From Phormidium sp. FACHB-1136 (GTDB lineage: Bacteria; Cyanobacteriota; Cyanobacteriia; Phormidesmidales; Phormidesmidaceae): a DNA stretch of 64,000 nt. The DNA lies in assembly GCF_014697375.1 (NCBI RefSeq), contig NZ_JACJRS010000001.1:1-64000 (forward strand), written 5' to 3'. A program made the position numbers and the translations under genes. The notes beneath the pieces are model-generated. The model made no database searches. It had not been told where the DNA came from and saw only the letters and a program-made list of their open reading frames with translations. Each line of letters starts with the position of its first letter. Positions within the stretch are counted from its first letter, which is position 1. Positions 1 through 9,540 of the stretch are shown in pieces.

Positions 1-317
1 TTGAAGACTTTGAGCAGGATGGCCCTAAGATTCTTATCATTTTAGACAATGCAAGTATTCATAAAAAGGCAGAGATTCTAGAGAAGATAGCGAAGGAGAT
101 GCCCAACATTGTTTTAGAATTTCTGCCACCCTACAGTCCGGACTATAATTTAATCGAGTTAGTTTGGCACTCTGCAAAGGAATTCATTGCCAATCGTCTA
201 TTTGAGTCGATTGAGGATCTAGAAGCGCTTGTTCATAACCTGTTGAACGAAGGGCAGCTTGTCATCAAATGGGATCGCAAGATCAAAAACAAAGGAAACA
301 CAATCAATGCAATTTAA
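1..317 (+). pseudogene. IS630-type transposase, C-terminal part (5' end outside the window)
   Basis: The frame is open from base 3 and reads EDFEQDGPKILIILDNASIH, followed by the block LPPYSPDYNLIELVW. These are the second Asp and the Glu-containing end of the DDE catalytic core of IS630/Tc1-mariner-like transposases. The ATG at 99 is internal to the protein, not its start. The stop at 315-317 is followed at once by an HsdS remnant, which suggests the element inserted into a restriction-specificity gene. The stretch is clearly more AT-rich than the rest of the window, a sign of recent transfer. Whether the upstream half is intact cannot be seen. Confidence 0.85.
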
Positions 318-590
318 ATGCATATCAGCTTAGCCAGATTTTTTACTTCTGAACTTATATTTCAACAGTTTCAGAACGCACAAAGAGGCATAAAAAATAG
401 TCTCAGTCTGACAGATATTAAAAACGTAGTTCTTCCCCTCCCTCCCCTCGCCGAACAAAAACGTATCGTCGCCAAGGTCGATGAGTTAATGAAACTGTGC
501 GACCAGCTCGAAGCTAGTTTGCGGCGGCAACAGGAAACAGCCCAGGCTTTAGCGGCTTCGGCCCTATGCCTATTGGGAAGTGTTCGATGA
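318..590 (+). pseudogene. hsdS: Type I restriction-modification specificity subunit HsdS, C-terminal fragment
   Basis: The 90 residues match the end of an HsdS protein: the tail of a target-recognition domain (NSLSLTDIKNVVLPLPPLAE), then the conserved helix QKRIVAKVDELMKLCDQLEA and a Gln/Ala-rich end. A full HsdS has about 400 residues and two recognition domains, so only the last quarter remains. It starts directly after the transposase stop. No hsdM or hsdR is visible downstream, where the sequence passes into an unrelated Uma2 gene. It is most likely a dead remnant split by the insertion sequence. Confidence 0.8.
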
Positions 591-783
591 ACTCCAGGCC
601 AAACAGCGGGAACGGGGCGGACGCACCCTGACGCGGCGGCGGCTGGATGTGACCGACCGCGATGTGGAACGCCATCCCCCCAACCGGATTGACCAGTTCT
701 CGGTGGCGGAAGATCCGCAGGATTTACATATCCCCATCTCCGCTGACGACCAAGAACTAGGTCGAGAACAGTGCCTTATTGGC

Positions 784-1464
784 CTACTGGGGCGGGGCAA
801 GGGTAGCGATTTGCTGGCCAAACCAGGTGGCAACATGGGTGTTGCTGCCGTTGGCGAGGCGTTCGAGGGCTTCGGTGAGCCATGCGATGGGCAGATCCGC
901 CAGGGCTTGGGAGGTATCACAGGATTGATAGGTGCCGTTGCCCTGTCGCGCAAAGGCAAACACCCGTCGGCCCTGCACGTCGATCACCCAATATTCAGGG
1001 ATGCCCAGGGCGGCGTAGAGGTGCTTTTTCTCGTCTAAATCCGTGGCTAGGGTGGTGTCGGCAATTTCCCCCACCAGGGCGGGAATGGGGTGCTGGGTCA
1101 GGTCTATGCGGCGGGATTCCCCCGGCTGCCATTGGGGATAATCTGGCCCGATGTAGAGCACCAAATCCGGCGCACTGGCACGGGTTCCAGGCTGTTCTAA
1201 CAGGCAACGACCGAAGGAGCTAAACACCTGATCGGGATGCCGCATGGCCCAGACGAACAAAAAAGCCGTGAATAAATCGCTCACGGAAGCATGATTCATG
1301 CCCTCTGCGCCCATCAGTATCCACAACCATCCTTCGTTAAAGGCCAATCGGATTCGTTCGTTACTAGGATCATCCCGCAGGGCAAGGTAATCCTCCCAGG
1401 TGGTGGAGTGCCAAGTCTGGAGGGGGTGATCGCGAACCGTGGGGGCCGGAAAGGTTGCCGTCAT
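784..1464 (-). CDS. Uma2 family endonuclease-like protein (DUF820)
   Basis: About 226 residues from the chosen ATG (MTATFPAP). It has the restriction-nuclease-like fold signature of the Uma2/DUF820 family, which is greatly expanded in cyanobacteria: SAPDLVLYIG, a strand with LVGEIADTTLATDLDEKKHL, then YAALGIPEYWVIDVQGRRVF. The Asp of APDL, the Glu of VGEI and the downstream Lys are the expected metal-site residues. The frame stays open upstream to 1605, but the first 47 residues are not typical of the family and overlap the hairpin after fusA, so the internal ATG is preferred. The biological role of the family is unsettled; nuclease activity is inferred from the fold only. Confidence 0.8.
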   Translation of the reverse strand: MTATFPAPTVRDHPLQTWHSTTWEDYLALRDDPSNERIRLAFNEGWLWILMGAEGMNHASVSDLFTAFLFVWAMRHPDQVFSSFGRCLLEQPGTRASAPDLVLYIGPDYPQWQPGESRRIDLTQHPIPALVGEIADTTLATDLDEKKHLYAALGIPEYWVIDVQGRRVFAFARQGNGTYQSCDTSQALADLPIAWLTEALERLANGSNTHVATWFGQQIATLAPPQ

Positions 1465-1561
1465 GGCGATGACTTCAATAGCGCTGACTCTAAAGTAACA
1501 AAACGCCCTAGCCAAAGCCTGACCAGGGCGCAGAGATTCCGGAGACAAACAATCGGTAGAC

Positions 1562-1590
1562 AAAAGAGCGGCTGGAGTTGCCCCCAGCCG
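1562..1590 (-). terminator. Intrinsic terminator of fusA
   Basis: Read on the minus strand, 15 nt after the fusA stop there is a 7-bp stem CGGCTGG/CCAGCCG with an 8-nt loop, followed within three bases by TTTT. Position and strand fit fusA. Confidence 0.65.
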
Positions 1591-1604
1591 TTCGGTTGAT
1601 GACA

Positions 1605-3695
1605 TTAGGAGGCCGCTTGGCGTTCCTTGGCTTCCTTGATCACCGTTTCTGCCACGTTGGCGGGGCAGGGGGCATAGTGGGAGAACTCCATGGAGAACTG
1701 GCCGCGCCCGGAGGTCATCGTCCGCAGGTCGCCGATGTAGCCGAACATTTCGCTCAGGGGCACATCGGCCTTCACCCGCACCCCGGTGAGGGTGGGATCC
1801 TGGGACTTGATCATGCCGCGCCGACGGTTGAGGTCGCCGATCACGTCGCCCATGTAGTCTTCGGGGGTGAACACGTCCACCTTCATCACGGGTTCTAGCA
1901 GTTGGGGGCCAGCCTTGGGTAGAGACTGACGGTAGGCCGCTTTAGCCGCAATTTCAAAGGCAATGGCCGAGGAGTCTACGGGGTGGAAGCCGCCATCGGT
2001 GAGGGTGACTTTGAGGTCTACCACGGGGTAGCCCGCCAGCGGCCCTTTGTCGATGCTGGTTTCAAAGCCCTTTTGCACCGCAGGCCAGAATTCGCGGGGC
2101 ACGTTACCGCCCGTCACCTTAGACTCGAACACAAAGCCGCTGCCCACTTCACCGGGCTCGACAATGTAGTCGATCTTGGCGTACTGACCGGACCCCCCGG
2201 ACTGCTTCTTGTGAACATAGCCATCGGTCAGCACCTTGGTGATGGATTCGCGGTAGGCCACCTGGGGCTTGCCCACCTCCACTTCCACGCCGTGGGTGCG
2301 CTTGAGGATGTCCACCTTAATGTCGAGGTGCAGTTCGCCCATCCCCTTGAGGATAACTTCGCCGCTCTCTTCGTCAGTTTCCACCTGGAAGGAGGGGTCT
2401 TCCTGCACCATCTTGCTGATGGCCATACCCATTTTCTCGTTGTCGCCCTTCTTCTTGGGGGCCACCGCGATGGAGATCACCGGGTCGGGGAAGACCATCG
2501 GCTCTAGGGTGGCAGGGTTTTTGGGATCGGCGAGGGTGTGGCCCGTCTGCACGTTTTTCATGCCGATCAGGGCCACAATGTCGCCCGCCTGGGCCGATTC
2601 CACCTCTTCCCGGTCGTTGGCGTGCATTTCCACAATTCGGCTGATCCGCTCGGTCTTGCCCGTGGCGGTGTCGAGGATGGTGTCGCCCTTCTTGATTTGA
2701 CCCGAGTAGAGCCGGGTGAAGGTGAGGGCACCAAAGCGGTCGTCCATGATCTTGAAGGCCAGGGCGCGGAGGGGCTTCTCCGGATCCACATAGGCGAAAC
2801 CACCCGTGGGGTTACCTTCCAGGTCGATTTCGGGCTGGGGAGGCACTTCCGTGGGGCTGGGCAGATAATCAACGACGGCATCTAGCACCAGTTGCACGCC
2901 CTTGTTCTTAAAGGAAGAACCGCAGTAGGTGGGGAAGAAGGCCAGTTCGCGGGTGCCCTTGCGGATGCAGGACTTGATCTCATCGATGGTGAGTTCTTCG
3001 CCCTCGAGGTACTTTTCAAGAATCTCATCGTCTTGCTCAACGGCAAGCTCAACCATGGCATCCCGGTATTCTTCAACCTGATCCACCATGTCGGCGGGCA
3101 CGTCGGTGATGTCGTAGTTCTCCGGCTTGCCGGAATCATCCCACACCCAAGCCTTGCGGGTGAGCAGATCCACCACGCCCACAAAGTCATTCTCGGTGCC
3201 GATGGGCAGCACCATCACCAGGGGCTGAGCGGCCAGCACGTTTTTGACCTGCTCCACCACCTTGTAGAAGTTAGCCCCAATCCGGTCAAGCTTGTTGACG
3301 TAGATGATTCGGGCCACCTTGGAGTCGTTGGCGTAGCGCCAGTTGGTTTCCGACTGGGGTTCCACACCGCCGGAGCCACAGAACACGCCGATGCCACCGT
3401 CCAGCACCTTGAGGGAACGGTACACCTCAATGGTGAAGTCTACGTGGCCGGGGGTATCGATAACGTTGAACTGGTGGTCTTTCCAGAAGCAGGTCGTCGC
3501 TGCCGACTGAATCGTGATCCCCCGTTCTTGCTCCTGCTCCATGAAGTCGGTGGTGGCCGCACCGTCATGGACTTCACCAATTTTGTGGATTCTGCCAGTC
3601 AGGGCCAGGATACGTTCGGTGGTGGTGGTTTTTCCCGCGTCTACGTGGGCGAAAATACCAATATTTCGGTAACGGGTGAGATCTTTCGTGGGCAT
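1605..3695 (-). CDS. fusA: Elongation factor G (translational GTPase), stand-alone copy
   Basis: 696 residues, full length. EF-G drives tRNA-mRNA translocation on the ribosome at the cost of GTP. G motifs are intact: AHVDAGKTT (16-24), DTPGH (80-84) and NKLD (134-137), followed by domains II-V ending [17 protein letters not shown]. The ATG at 3695 has a GGAGAAG ribosome-binding site. The gene is not next to rpsL, rpsG or tuf. By sequence it resembles Synechocystis Slr1463, also outside the str operon, rather than the str-operon paralog. Cys106 and Cys243 sit where Slr1463 has the redox-sensitive Cys105/Cys242 pair. A hairpin terminator follows the stop. Confidence 0.96.
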   Translation of the reverse strand: MPTKDLTRYRNIGIFAHVDAGKTTTTERILALTGRIHKIGEVHDGAATTDFMEQEQERGITIQSAATTCFWKDHQFNVIDTPGHVDFTIEVYRSLKVLDGGIGVFCGSGGVEPQSETNWRYANDSKVARIIYVNKLDRIGANFYKVVEQVKNVLAAQPLVMVLPIGTENDFVGVVDLLTRKAWVWDDSGKPENYDITDVPADMVDQVEEYRDAMVELAVEQDDEILEKYLEGEELTIDEIKSCIRKGTRELAFFPTYCGSSFKNKGVQLVLDAVVDYLPSPTEVPPQPEIDLEGNPTGGFAYVDPEKPLRALAFKIMDDRFGALTFTRLYSGQIKKGDTILDTATGKTERISRIVEMHANDREEVESAQAGDIVALIGMKNVQTGHTLADPKNPATLEPMVFPDPVISIAVAPKKKGDNEKMGMAISKMVQEDPSFQVETDEESGEVILKGMGELHLDIKVDILKRTHGVEVEVGKPQVAYRESITKVLTDGYVHKKQSGGSGQYAKIDYIVEPGEVGSGFVFESKVTGGNVPREFWPAVQKGFETSIDKGPLAGYPVVDLKVTLTDGGFHPVDSSAIAFEIAAKAAYRQSLPKAGPQLLEPVMKVDVFTPEDYMGDVIGDLNRRRGMIKSQDPTLTGVRVKADVPLSEMFGYIGDLRTMTSGRGQFSMEFSHYAPCPANVAETVIKEAKERQAAS

Positions 3696-4422
3696 AATAA
3701 CTGCTTCTCCGGATTCTGTGCGACAGGCCGCTGGCGACCACTGAACAGGGTTGACTCAGACGGGTTCTGGGTTGCCCTGGTAGCCATGTACAAGAGGGTT
3801 CTCTATCACGCGAGCATGACGACGAGTCTTGGGTGAGGCTGCGGTAACAACGCCTAGTATGAACTATTGTAAAACCCCTAGCCCCCTTCTTGGAATAGGC
3901 CAGGGAAACCAGGGGAATTTTACGCAAATCTGATCTAGCATAGCGGGATTATGGCTCCATCGGGTCTGGCCATCGGCGTGATTCCCCTAGCCGATGTAGG
4001 GAATTGTGGATATTTAACCGAAGGCTTTTGCCAACGCGCTAGGGGCGAAGCCTCCTGGGTAGAAGCCATGGTGTTGATGGTGTTGATGGGGACGGATGGT
4101 TGCGTTGCTGGTGTCCTCACTTGGCTGCCGATGGTTCTGGAACCTAACCTAGCCTGAGTATCCGGTAAGTCGTCAGGCGTTTGGCCCGCTACCCCACGGC
4201 TAAGGGGCTCAGCAAACACCCTGCCTGGGCTTGAAGAAATGTTATTGCCGATACAAATATCTAGTGATATGCTGAAACATTCGATCACATATCCATGAGT
4301 AACCCATAGCCCAAGGTAACGACGGGTTAAGCAAGCGTCATCTGTCGTTCCGGCTTATGTGTTGCTACAGCGCAGAGCACAAGCTTGCCGCTAGTCTTTT
4401 CCCGACGGATCTGGGCTAACGA
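3696..4422. other. Intergenic region upstream of fusA, no gene recognised
   Basis: About 730 bases between the divergently oriented fusA and rlpA-like genes. It should hold both promoters. Short open frames exist (for example 3951-4157, which includes a small GTGTTGAT-type duplication near 4070), but none has a plausible ribosome-binding site or recognisable product. I see no RNA gene. Confidence 0.5.
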
Positions 4423-5610
4423 GTGGTCTGGGCGTTGAATTCAGTACACGCGCCAATGACCCTATTTGGATTTTTCTGGGCGGCCCATCTACCCTCCACA
4501 CAGGCGATCAACTTTTCCCCTGTCCCCATTGCTCTCCTGGGAGATGTGGCAGGTTGGGTTGTGCCGTCCCACCCCGCCCCCCACCTTGCCACGGATCCCA
4601 TGGCGTTGGATCCGCTCGGCCCAGGCGAGGCTGTGGAACCCGCCTCCACGACCCCATTGCACAGTTTGGAGTCTCGGCCCCTGAAGAATTTGGGAGGGGC
4701 TGTGGACTGGCAACGGTGGAAAAACACCGCAGCGGTCACGGTCGTGGATATCTCCGCTACGGAAGATCTGGCCACCGCTCATCTAGAGCCCAATGACCTA
4801 GCCTCGATCTCCTGCCCAGCCGCTCATCCGAAACATGCCGGGGATCAACACCTAGCCCCCACAGCGGCGGCGACCACGTCAGAGGCGACCACGTCAGAGG
4901 CGACCACGTCAGACAGTACCGCTCCGAAAGGGGGCATAGCCGAGGATTCCTCCTTCGTGATTCAAGTCAAGGGGGTAGCCATTGGCCAGTTAGCGTCGGT
5001 GGAGGTGGCTGAGCAGGTGGCCGCCGATCTCCGACAGGCCATGCCCATTTTGGCCCAGCATCCCCAAGATCTCGCGCCCACCATGGAGGGCAATCGGGGC
5101 ATGGGCGAACTCCAGGATCACACCATTTTCTCCTTGTCTCCAGCGGCCCTAGGGGAAGAGGAATCCGTGGCCCTAACAACCGTCCAGTGGGTGAATAATC
5201 TGCGAATCGCCTTGGGAGCAGCGCCTCTCAACCCCGGCCAGGTACAGCGGGTCGCCTACGGGCTCGATCACACCTCCACCCAACTCCAGGGCACGGCTTC
5301 TTGGTATGGGCCATATTTCCACGGTCGCCAAACCGCCACGGGGGAAATCTTTGACCAAAATGCCCTCACCGCCGCCCACAAAACCCTGCCCTTCGACACC
5401 TACCTAGAGGTGCGCAACCTGCTGAACGGCAAAACCGTGGTGGTACGCATCAACGACCGTGGCCCCTATGTGGGCGAGCGATCCCTAGATTTGTCCTATG
5501 CGGCGGCCCGCTGCCTGGGCAGTGTACAGGTGGGCGTAATTCCCTACGAGGCCACCATTCTCACTCCGGGCGACCCCCAAACCTGGGAAGAAGCGGCGCT
5601 ACCGTTATAG
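4423..5610 (+). CDS. RlpA-like double-psi beta-barrel protein (septal ring/cell wall)
   Basis: 395 residues from a GTG that follows an in-frame stop at 4417-4419; the ATG at 4456 is the alternative start. The C-terminal ~100 residues (from about 289) form the DPBB domain of RlpA: GTASWYGPYFHGRQTATGE, then TYLEVRNLLNGKTVVVRIND and RGPYVGERSLDLSYAAA. RlpA proteins bind or cleave peptidoglycan denuded of stem peptides; whether this one is a lytic transglycosylase is not settled by sequence. The N-terminal ~280 residues are low-complexity and Ala/Pro/Thr-rich, without a convincing signal peptide. They contain three tandem 15-bp units at 4870-4914 encoding TSEATTSEATTSD. The annotated N-terminus is uncertain. 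Confidence 0.8.
   Translation: MVWALNSVHAPMTLFGFFWAAHLPSTQAINFSPVPIALLGDVAGWVVPSHPAPHLATDPMALDPLGPGEAVEPASTTPLHSLESRPLKNLGGAVDWQRWKNTAAVTVVDISATEDLATAHLEPNDLASISCPAAHPKHAGDQHLAPTAAATTSEATTSEATTSDSTAPKGGIAEDSSFVIQVKGVAIGQLASVEVAEQVAADLRQAMPILAQHPQDLAPTMEGNRGMGELQDHTIFSLSPAALGEEESVALTTVQWVNNLRIALGAAPLNPGQVQRVAYGLDHTSTQLQGTASWYGPYFHGRQTATGEIFDQNALTAAHKTLPFDTYLEVRNLLNGKTVVVRINDRGPYVGERSLDLSYAAARCLGSVQVGVIPYEATILTPGDPQTWEEAALPL
4870..4914 (+). repeat. Three tandem 15-bp units inside the rlpA-like gene
   Basis: Units GCGACCACGTCAGAG at 4870-4884 and 4885-4899 and a one-base variant at 4900-4914. The length is a multiple of three, so copy-number change would keep the frame and lengthen the Thr/Ser/Glu linker. 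Confidence 0.85.
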
Positions 5611-5680
5611 GAGAACTGTAGGATAGGCAGAGGATCCAGCCCCCTTGGGAGCGATCTCGGTCTCTACCCCTCAGCACCCT

Positions 5681-7096
5681 ATGAACCCCGTCGATCTTGC
5701 GTTTTTGCCCGCCACGGCCCAGGCCGAACTGATCCGCCAGCGCCAGGTGTCGCCCCTGGAACTGGTGGAGTTATACCTAAAACGCATTGAACGGCTGAAC
5801 CCAACCCTGGGAGCCTACGTGGCGGTGATGGCCGACCAAGCCCTGGCCGAGGCCAAGGCCAAAACCGAGCAGGTGATGACCACCGACCCCGCCGACCTGC
5901 CGCCCCTGTTTGGGGTGTCGGTATCGGTCAAAGACCTCAACTCGGTGGCGGGGGTGCCCTGCGCCTACGGTATTAAAGCGGCCTGCGACCGCATCGCCAG
6001 CCAGGACGACTACATTGTCACCAAGCTGCGGCAGGCGGGGCTGGTGATTCTGGGCAAAACCGCCACCTCCCAGATGGGGTCTCTGCCCTACACGGAACCG
6101 CCCGGATTTCCCCCAGCTCGGAACCCCTGGAACCTGGACTATACTCCCGGTGGTTCCAGTGGCGGCGGTGCATCGGCTTTGGCGGCGGGGTTGTGTGCCA
6201 TCAGCCAAGGCTCCGATGGCGGCGGTTCCCTGCGGGGGCCAGCCTTTTGCTGTGGCCTGGTGGGCATGAAGGCATCACGGGGCCGCGTCAGCTTTGCTCC
6301 CGTGGGAGAGCGGTTGAATGGTCTGGCGATCAACGGCCCCCTGGGGCGCACCACCGCCGATGCCGCCGCGTTGCTGGATGCCCTCAGCGGCTACGAACTG
6401 GGCGACCCCTACTGGTTGCCCGACCCCGACCCCAGCTTTTTGGCGGGTCTCTCGACACCACCGCCGCCCCTGCGGATTGGCTACGTCACCCGCCTAGACC
6501 CGATTGGTGAGGCCGATGCTGTCTGTCGGCAGGCGGTCTATGAAACGGTGCAGCGGGTGGAGGAACTGGGCCACACCGCCGAGGCGGTGACGTTTCCCAG
6601 CCTAGAGGATCTGATCGAACCCTTTACGGTGGTCTGGCAATGCATCCTGGCGGAGGCCGGAATTCCCTGGGTGGTGCTGGAGAAAATGAACCGCTGGCTC
6701 TACTGGCGGGCTTGGCGGATCAATAGTGGAGCCTACCTGCGGGCGGTGGCCAAGCTGCAACAGATCGCCCGCGATATCGTTCGCTTCTGTGCCCCCTACG
6801 ATGTGCTGATTCTGCCCGTCTACACCCACCAAACCATCCCGGTGGCGGCATGGAAGGCCCTCAAGTCGCCCCAAATTTTAGAAAACGTGATCCGCTGGGT
6901 GGCCCCCTGCCCGCCCTTTAACGCCAGCGGCCAACCCGCCCTGGCCATCCCCACCGGGTTCTCGCCCCTGGGGTTGCCCATGGGGGTGCAGTTGGTGGGG
7001 CGTCCCGCTGACGAAGCCACCCTCTTTGCCCTGGCCCACCAGATCGAAACCGCCTACCCCTGGCACCACCACCGCCCACCCCTGGCGGAACGGTAG
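5681..7096 (+). CDS. Amidase signature family enzyme (GatA-like hydrolase)
   Basis: 471 residues from the ATG of MNPVDLAFLP. The frame is open from 5645, but family members begin near this Met. The Ser-cis-Ser-Lys triad of the amidase signature family is present at family spacing: Lys84 in VSVKDLNSVAGV, Ser159 in TPGGSSGGGAS and Ser183 in DGGGSLRGPA. The C-terminal QPALAIPTGF and GVQLVGRPADE blocks are also typical. These enzymes hydrolyse amide bonds. There is no gatB or gatC nearby and the sequence is divergent from GatA, so it is probably a stand-alone amidase of unknown substrate rather than the tRNA amidotransferase subunit. Confidence 0.88.
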   Translation: MNPVDLAFLPATAQAELIRQRQVSPLELVELYLKRIERLNPTLGAYVAVMADQALAEAKAKTEQVMTTDPADLPPLFGVSVSVKDLNSVAGVPCAYGIKAACDRIASQDDYIVTKLRQAGLVILGKTATSQMGSLPYTEPPGFPPARNPWNLDYTPGGSSGGGASALAAGLCAISQGSDGGGSLRGPAFCCGLVGMKASRGRVSFAPVGERLNGLAINGPLGRTTADAAALLDALSGYELGDPYWLPDPDPSFLAGLSTPPPPLRIGYVTRLDPIGEADAVCRQAVYETVQRVEELGHTAEAVTFPSLEDLIEPFTVVWQCILAEAGIPWVVLEKMNRWLYWRAWRINSGAYLRAVAKLQQIARDIVRFCAPYDVLILPVYTHQTIPVAAWKALKSPQILENVIRWVAPCPPFNASGQPALAIPTGFSPLGLPMGVQLVGRPADEATLFALAHQIETAYPWHHHRPPLAER

Positions 7097-7174
7097 GACG
7101 GTGGAGACCTGCCATCCAGTCGGGCATCGTCCCGCTTTTGTGGCCCAGATCGCCCCACTGGCGCAATGTTTCGT

Positions 7175-7180
7175 TATAAT
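7175..7180 (+). promoter_or_regulatory. Perfect -10 hexamer TATAAT
   Basis: TATAAT lies between the amidase and the exported-protein gene. No good -35 element is seen 17 bp upstream. If used, its transcript would begin near 7187 and carry the hairpin at 7211-7250 in its leader. Confidence 0.35.
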
Positions 7181-7210
7181 GACATCAACACTTCTTAATA
7201 CTTCACCCCT

Positions 7211-7257
7211 GCGTGATCTGAGTCACTCTCTGCGTTGACTTAGGTCACGCTTATTTT
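7211..7257 (+). terminator. 15-bp hairpin followed by a U-rich run
   Basis: GCGTGATCTGAGTCA (7211-7225) pairs completely with TGACTTAGGTCACGC (7236-7250) if two G-U wobbles are allowed, which holds only for plus-strand RNA. TTATTTTG follows. It would terminate the amidase transcript, or act as a leader attenuator if the TATAAT at 7175 is a promoter. Confidence 0.6.
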
Positions 7258-7325
7258 GTCAGGAGGTCACTGCCTTCACGCCCCCTTTGCCGGATAGTAA
7301 AGGTATCGAGACGCAACCCCCTGCC

Positions 7326-7829
7326 ATGGCTACCCTGCTCTTTCCCTCCACTTCCGATCACGGTGCAGCCGCCCCTCGGCCCTCGCTGCCGCTACACCTG
7401 TCCCGCATTGCCACTGCCCTCGCGGCCCTAGTGGGTGTTTGGGCTATGGCCAGCCAAGAGGCTTCCAGCCAAATCCCTGGCCTTGCCGATGGCACCTATC
7501 TCTATGGCGAATCCCCCGTGGCAGAAACCGTGGGAGCCACCTACTTTGTGTTTGAGGTCTCCGGCACCAGTCTGACCGGGGCCGCCTACCAAATGTCGTC
7601 TTCTTTCGATTGTGTGCATGGCACCGTGACCGCCAATGCCCTGGATCTGACCCTTGTGGACGCCTACGACCAAACGGAATTTTCCCATCGCGTGGCCCTA
7701 ACACCCGGTGAAACCACGGTGGCAGGTCTGAATGGCGGTGCCCCCCTGCCCAACATCGAAGGCATGAGCCCCATCGCCCACCTCTCTCCCCTCGATCATG
7801 ACCTGCTTGCCACCTGTCAGGGGCGATAA
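7326..7829 (+). CDS. Conserved cyanobacterial exported protein of unknown function
   Basis: 167 residues from the ATG at 7326; the frame is open from 7287. A hydrophobic stretch (IATALAALVGVWAMASQEAS) acts as signal or anchor. The mature part begins GLADGTYLYGESPVAET and continues GATYFVFEVSGTSLTGAAYQ, MSSSFDCVHGTV and LDLTLVDAYDQ. From memory this matches a small conserved cyanobacterial secreted family. Two Cys residues (in FDCVHG and LATCQGR) could form a disulfide in the periplasm. I know of no assigned function. A terminator follows at 7875. Confidence 0.7.
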   Translation: MATLLFPSTSDHGAAAPRPSLPLHLSRIATALAALVGVWAMASQEASSQIPGLADGTYLYGESPVAETVGATYFVFEVSGTSLTGAAYQMSSSFDCVHGTVTANALDLTLVDAYDQTEFSHRVALTPGETTVAGLNGGAPLPNIEGMSPIAHLSPLDHDLLATCQGR

Positions 7830-7874
7830 AAACCCTTGGCGTTGGCGACCCCAATTTGCCATATCCACCCCTGG

Positions 7875-7901
7875 GGGCGAGGTTTCCTCGTCCTTTTTTT
7901 T
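7875..7901 (+). terminator. Intrinsic terminator made from a dispersed GGGCGAGG repeat
   Basis: GGGCGAGG, loop TTT, CCTCGTCC (eight pairs, one G-U), then eight T. It lies 46 nt after the exported-protein stop. The core is the same palindrome found at 33448, 35573 and 57349. Confidence 0.8.
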
Positions 7902-7944
7902 GCCATCCCCCCGTCTAAACTGGAGGTAAGCCAACTGGATTGAG

Positions 7945-8934
7945 CTACAGATCCAACGCTACCCAGACCTGTTGCAGCAGGGGTTGGGTGCCAACGCCGC
8001 TAACGGCGGAAATGCAGTGGATGGGGCGATTTAGCTCGGCTTCAAACTGCTGAACAAGGGCATCGAGGGTGGCCTCATCCAGGGCATCGATCTTATTGAG
8101 GGCGACGATCTGGGGCCGATCTCCCAGACCGTGACCATAGGCCATGAGTTCCTGCTGGATGGTGTGGTAATGGTCGAGGGGGTGTTCGGCGGTGGCGTCC
8201 ACCAGGTGCAGCAGCAGACGGGTGCGTTCGATGTGGCGCAGAAATTCGTGGCCCAGCCCTAGCCCCTGGTGAGCGCCTTCAATTAGACCGGGAATATCGG
8301 CAAATACGGTGCCATCCCCCGTGGGTCGTCGCACCACGCCGAGGTTGGGAATCAGGGTGGTGAAGGGATAGTCGGCAATTTTGGGCCGCGCCGCCGACAG
8401 GGACGCAATCAGGGTCGATTTTCCGGCGTTGGGCAGGCCAATGATGCCCACCTCCGCCAGCAGTTTTAGCTCCAGCCGCAGGCGTCGCTCTTCGCCAGGA
8501 AGTCCGGGCAGGGAATGTTCGGGGGCGCGTTGGCGGTTGCTGAGGAAGTGGCGGTTGCCCAGGCCGCCCTTGCCGCCCTTGGCCACACAGAGGATTTGTT
8601 CGGGGGCCACTAAATCCCCCAGCAGTTCGTCGGTGTCGGCGTCGTAGACCATGGTGCCGCAGGGGACGTCAAGCGTGAGGTCGTGACCACAGGCTCCGGT
8701 CATGTTTTTAGGGCCGCCCCGCTGGCCATCGTCGGCCTTGAATTGGTGGGCATAGCGAAAGTCCAGCAGGGTTTGTAGATTGGCCGTGGCCCTGAGGATG
8801 ATCGATCCGCCATGGCCCCCATTCCCCCCCGATGGCCCCCCGGCGGGCACATACTTTTCGCGACGGAAGGCCACAATGCCATCACCACCTTTTCCGGCAA
8901 TGACATCTACCTCAGCTTGATCAATAAATTGCAT
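7945..8934 (-). CDS. obgE: Obg/CgtA GTPase
   Basis: 329 residues. The N-terminal glycine-rich Obg fold ([33 protein letters not shown]) is followed by a G domain with G1 GLPNAGKST (166-173), G3 DIPG (213-216) and G4 NKID (280-283). Obg is a large-subunit ribosome assembly and stress-response GTPase. The C-terminal extension seen in some Obg proteins is absent, as in many cyanobacteria. The ATG at 8934 fits the invariant MQFIDxA start. Confidence 0.95.
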   Translation of the reverse strand: MQFIDQAEVDVIAGKGGDGIVAFRREKYVPAGGPSGGNGGHGGSIILRATANLQTLLDFRYAHQFKADDGQRGGPKNMTGACGHDLTLDVPCGTMVYDADTDELLGDLVAPEQILCVAKGGKGGLGNRHFLSNRQRAPEHSLPGLPGEERRLRLELKLLAEVGIIGLPNAGKSTLIASLSAARPKIADYPFTTLIPNLGVVRRPTGDGTVFADIPGLIEGAHQGLGLGHEFLRHIERTRLLLHLVDATAEHPLDHYHTIQQELMAYGHGLGDRPQIVALNKIDALDEATLDALVQQFEAELNRPIHCISAVSGVGTQPLLQQVWVALDL

Positions 8935-8981
8935 TGGGTCAGGGGGGTGGTGAAGAGGGGATGGAAGACTAAGGCTGCGGA

Positions 8982-9527
8982 CTAATTCGATGGGACAGGA
9001 GCGGTTTGGGATTGCTGCTGAATCTGCATGAGGGCGGCTCGAATTTGCTCCGCCAGGGTGTCGTTTTGAGGGTAGGCAGCGGTGATGGCGTCAAAACGCT
9101 CGTTACGGAGGCCGTTGGCCTGGACGATCTGGCTGGCCTGGTTGCAGTAGTTCACCACAATGGTGCGGACGTTGCTGCGTAGGTTGCGGGGCAGTTGGTT
9201 GAGGCTGTTGGTGTCGGTGCAGCGCAGGCTAATGCTATTGATGTCCACGTTGGTGCCCGTCAGGAGCGCCCGAATTTCGTTGTAGGCGGTGGTGCGGGGT
9301 TCCTCCATCTCGAGCACCGAGCGGGCATAACCCATGATCTCATCGGGGGAAACGTTGATGCCCTGAGCCCAGGCGGCGGCTCCCCATCGCACGGGGTTGT
9401 GCCCAGCCGTCGGCAAGGAAAGGGGCACGCCCTGAGCTAAGAGGGCGACACTGGCCAAAAAACCAGCGATCAAAGGGGATCGACTCCGCCGGAGGAGAAC
9501 TGTGGTCATGGATGTGGACTTACTCAT
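8982..9527 (-). CDS. DUF4168 domain exported protein
   Basis: 181 residues from the ATG of MSKSTSM; the ATG at 9509 is equally possible. After a basic leader and hydrophobic signal ([17 protein letters not shown]), the sequence [20 protein letters not shown] starts a helical domain ending [20 protein letters not shown], the pattern of DUF4168. Two Cys residues (SLRCTDTN and VNYCNQAS) may pair. Function is unknown; members are secreted or periplasmic helical proteins. The 48 nt between its stop and the obgE start would allow cotranscription. A tandem 14-bp repeat lies just upstream. Confidence 0.75.
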   Translation of the reverse strand: MSKSTSMTTVLLRRSRSPLIAGFLASVALLAQGVPLSLPTAGHNPVRWGAAAWAQGINVSPDEIMGYARSVLEMEEPRTTAYNEIRALLTGTNVDINSISLRCTDTNSLNQLPRNLRSNVRTIVVNYCNQASQIVQANGLRNERFDAITAAYPQNDTLAEQIRAALMQIQQQSQTAPVPSN

Positions 9528-9540
9528 AGGGATATCTGAT

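Noticed and set aside
580-1038. Open frame of 152 codons after the HsdS fragment
   Set aside because: Most of it overlaps the Uma2 gene on the other strand; the non-overlapping first part matches nothing I know.
2892-3836. Long open frame of 314 codons opposite fusA
   Set aside because: It is antisense to the conserved EF-G coding sequence and its composition is a codon shadow in high-GC DNA; no homology recognised.
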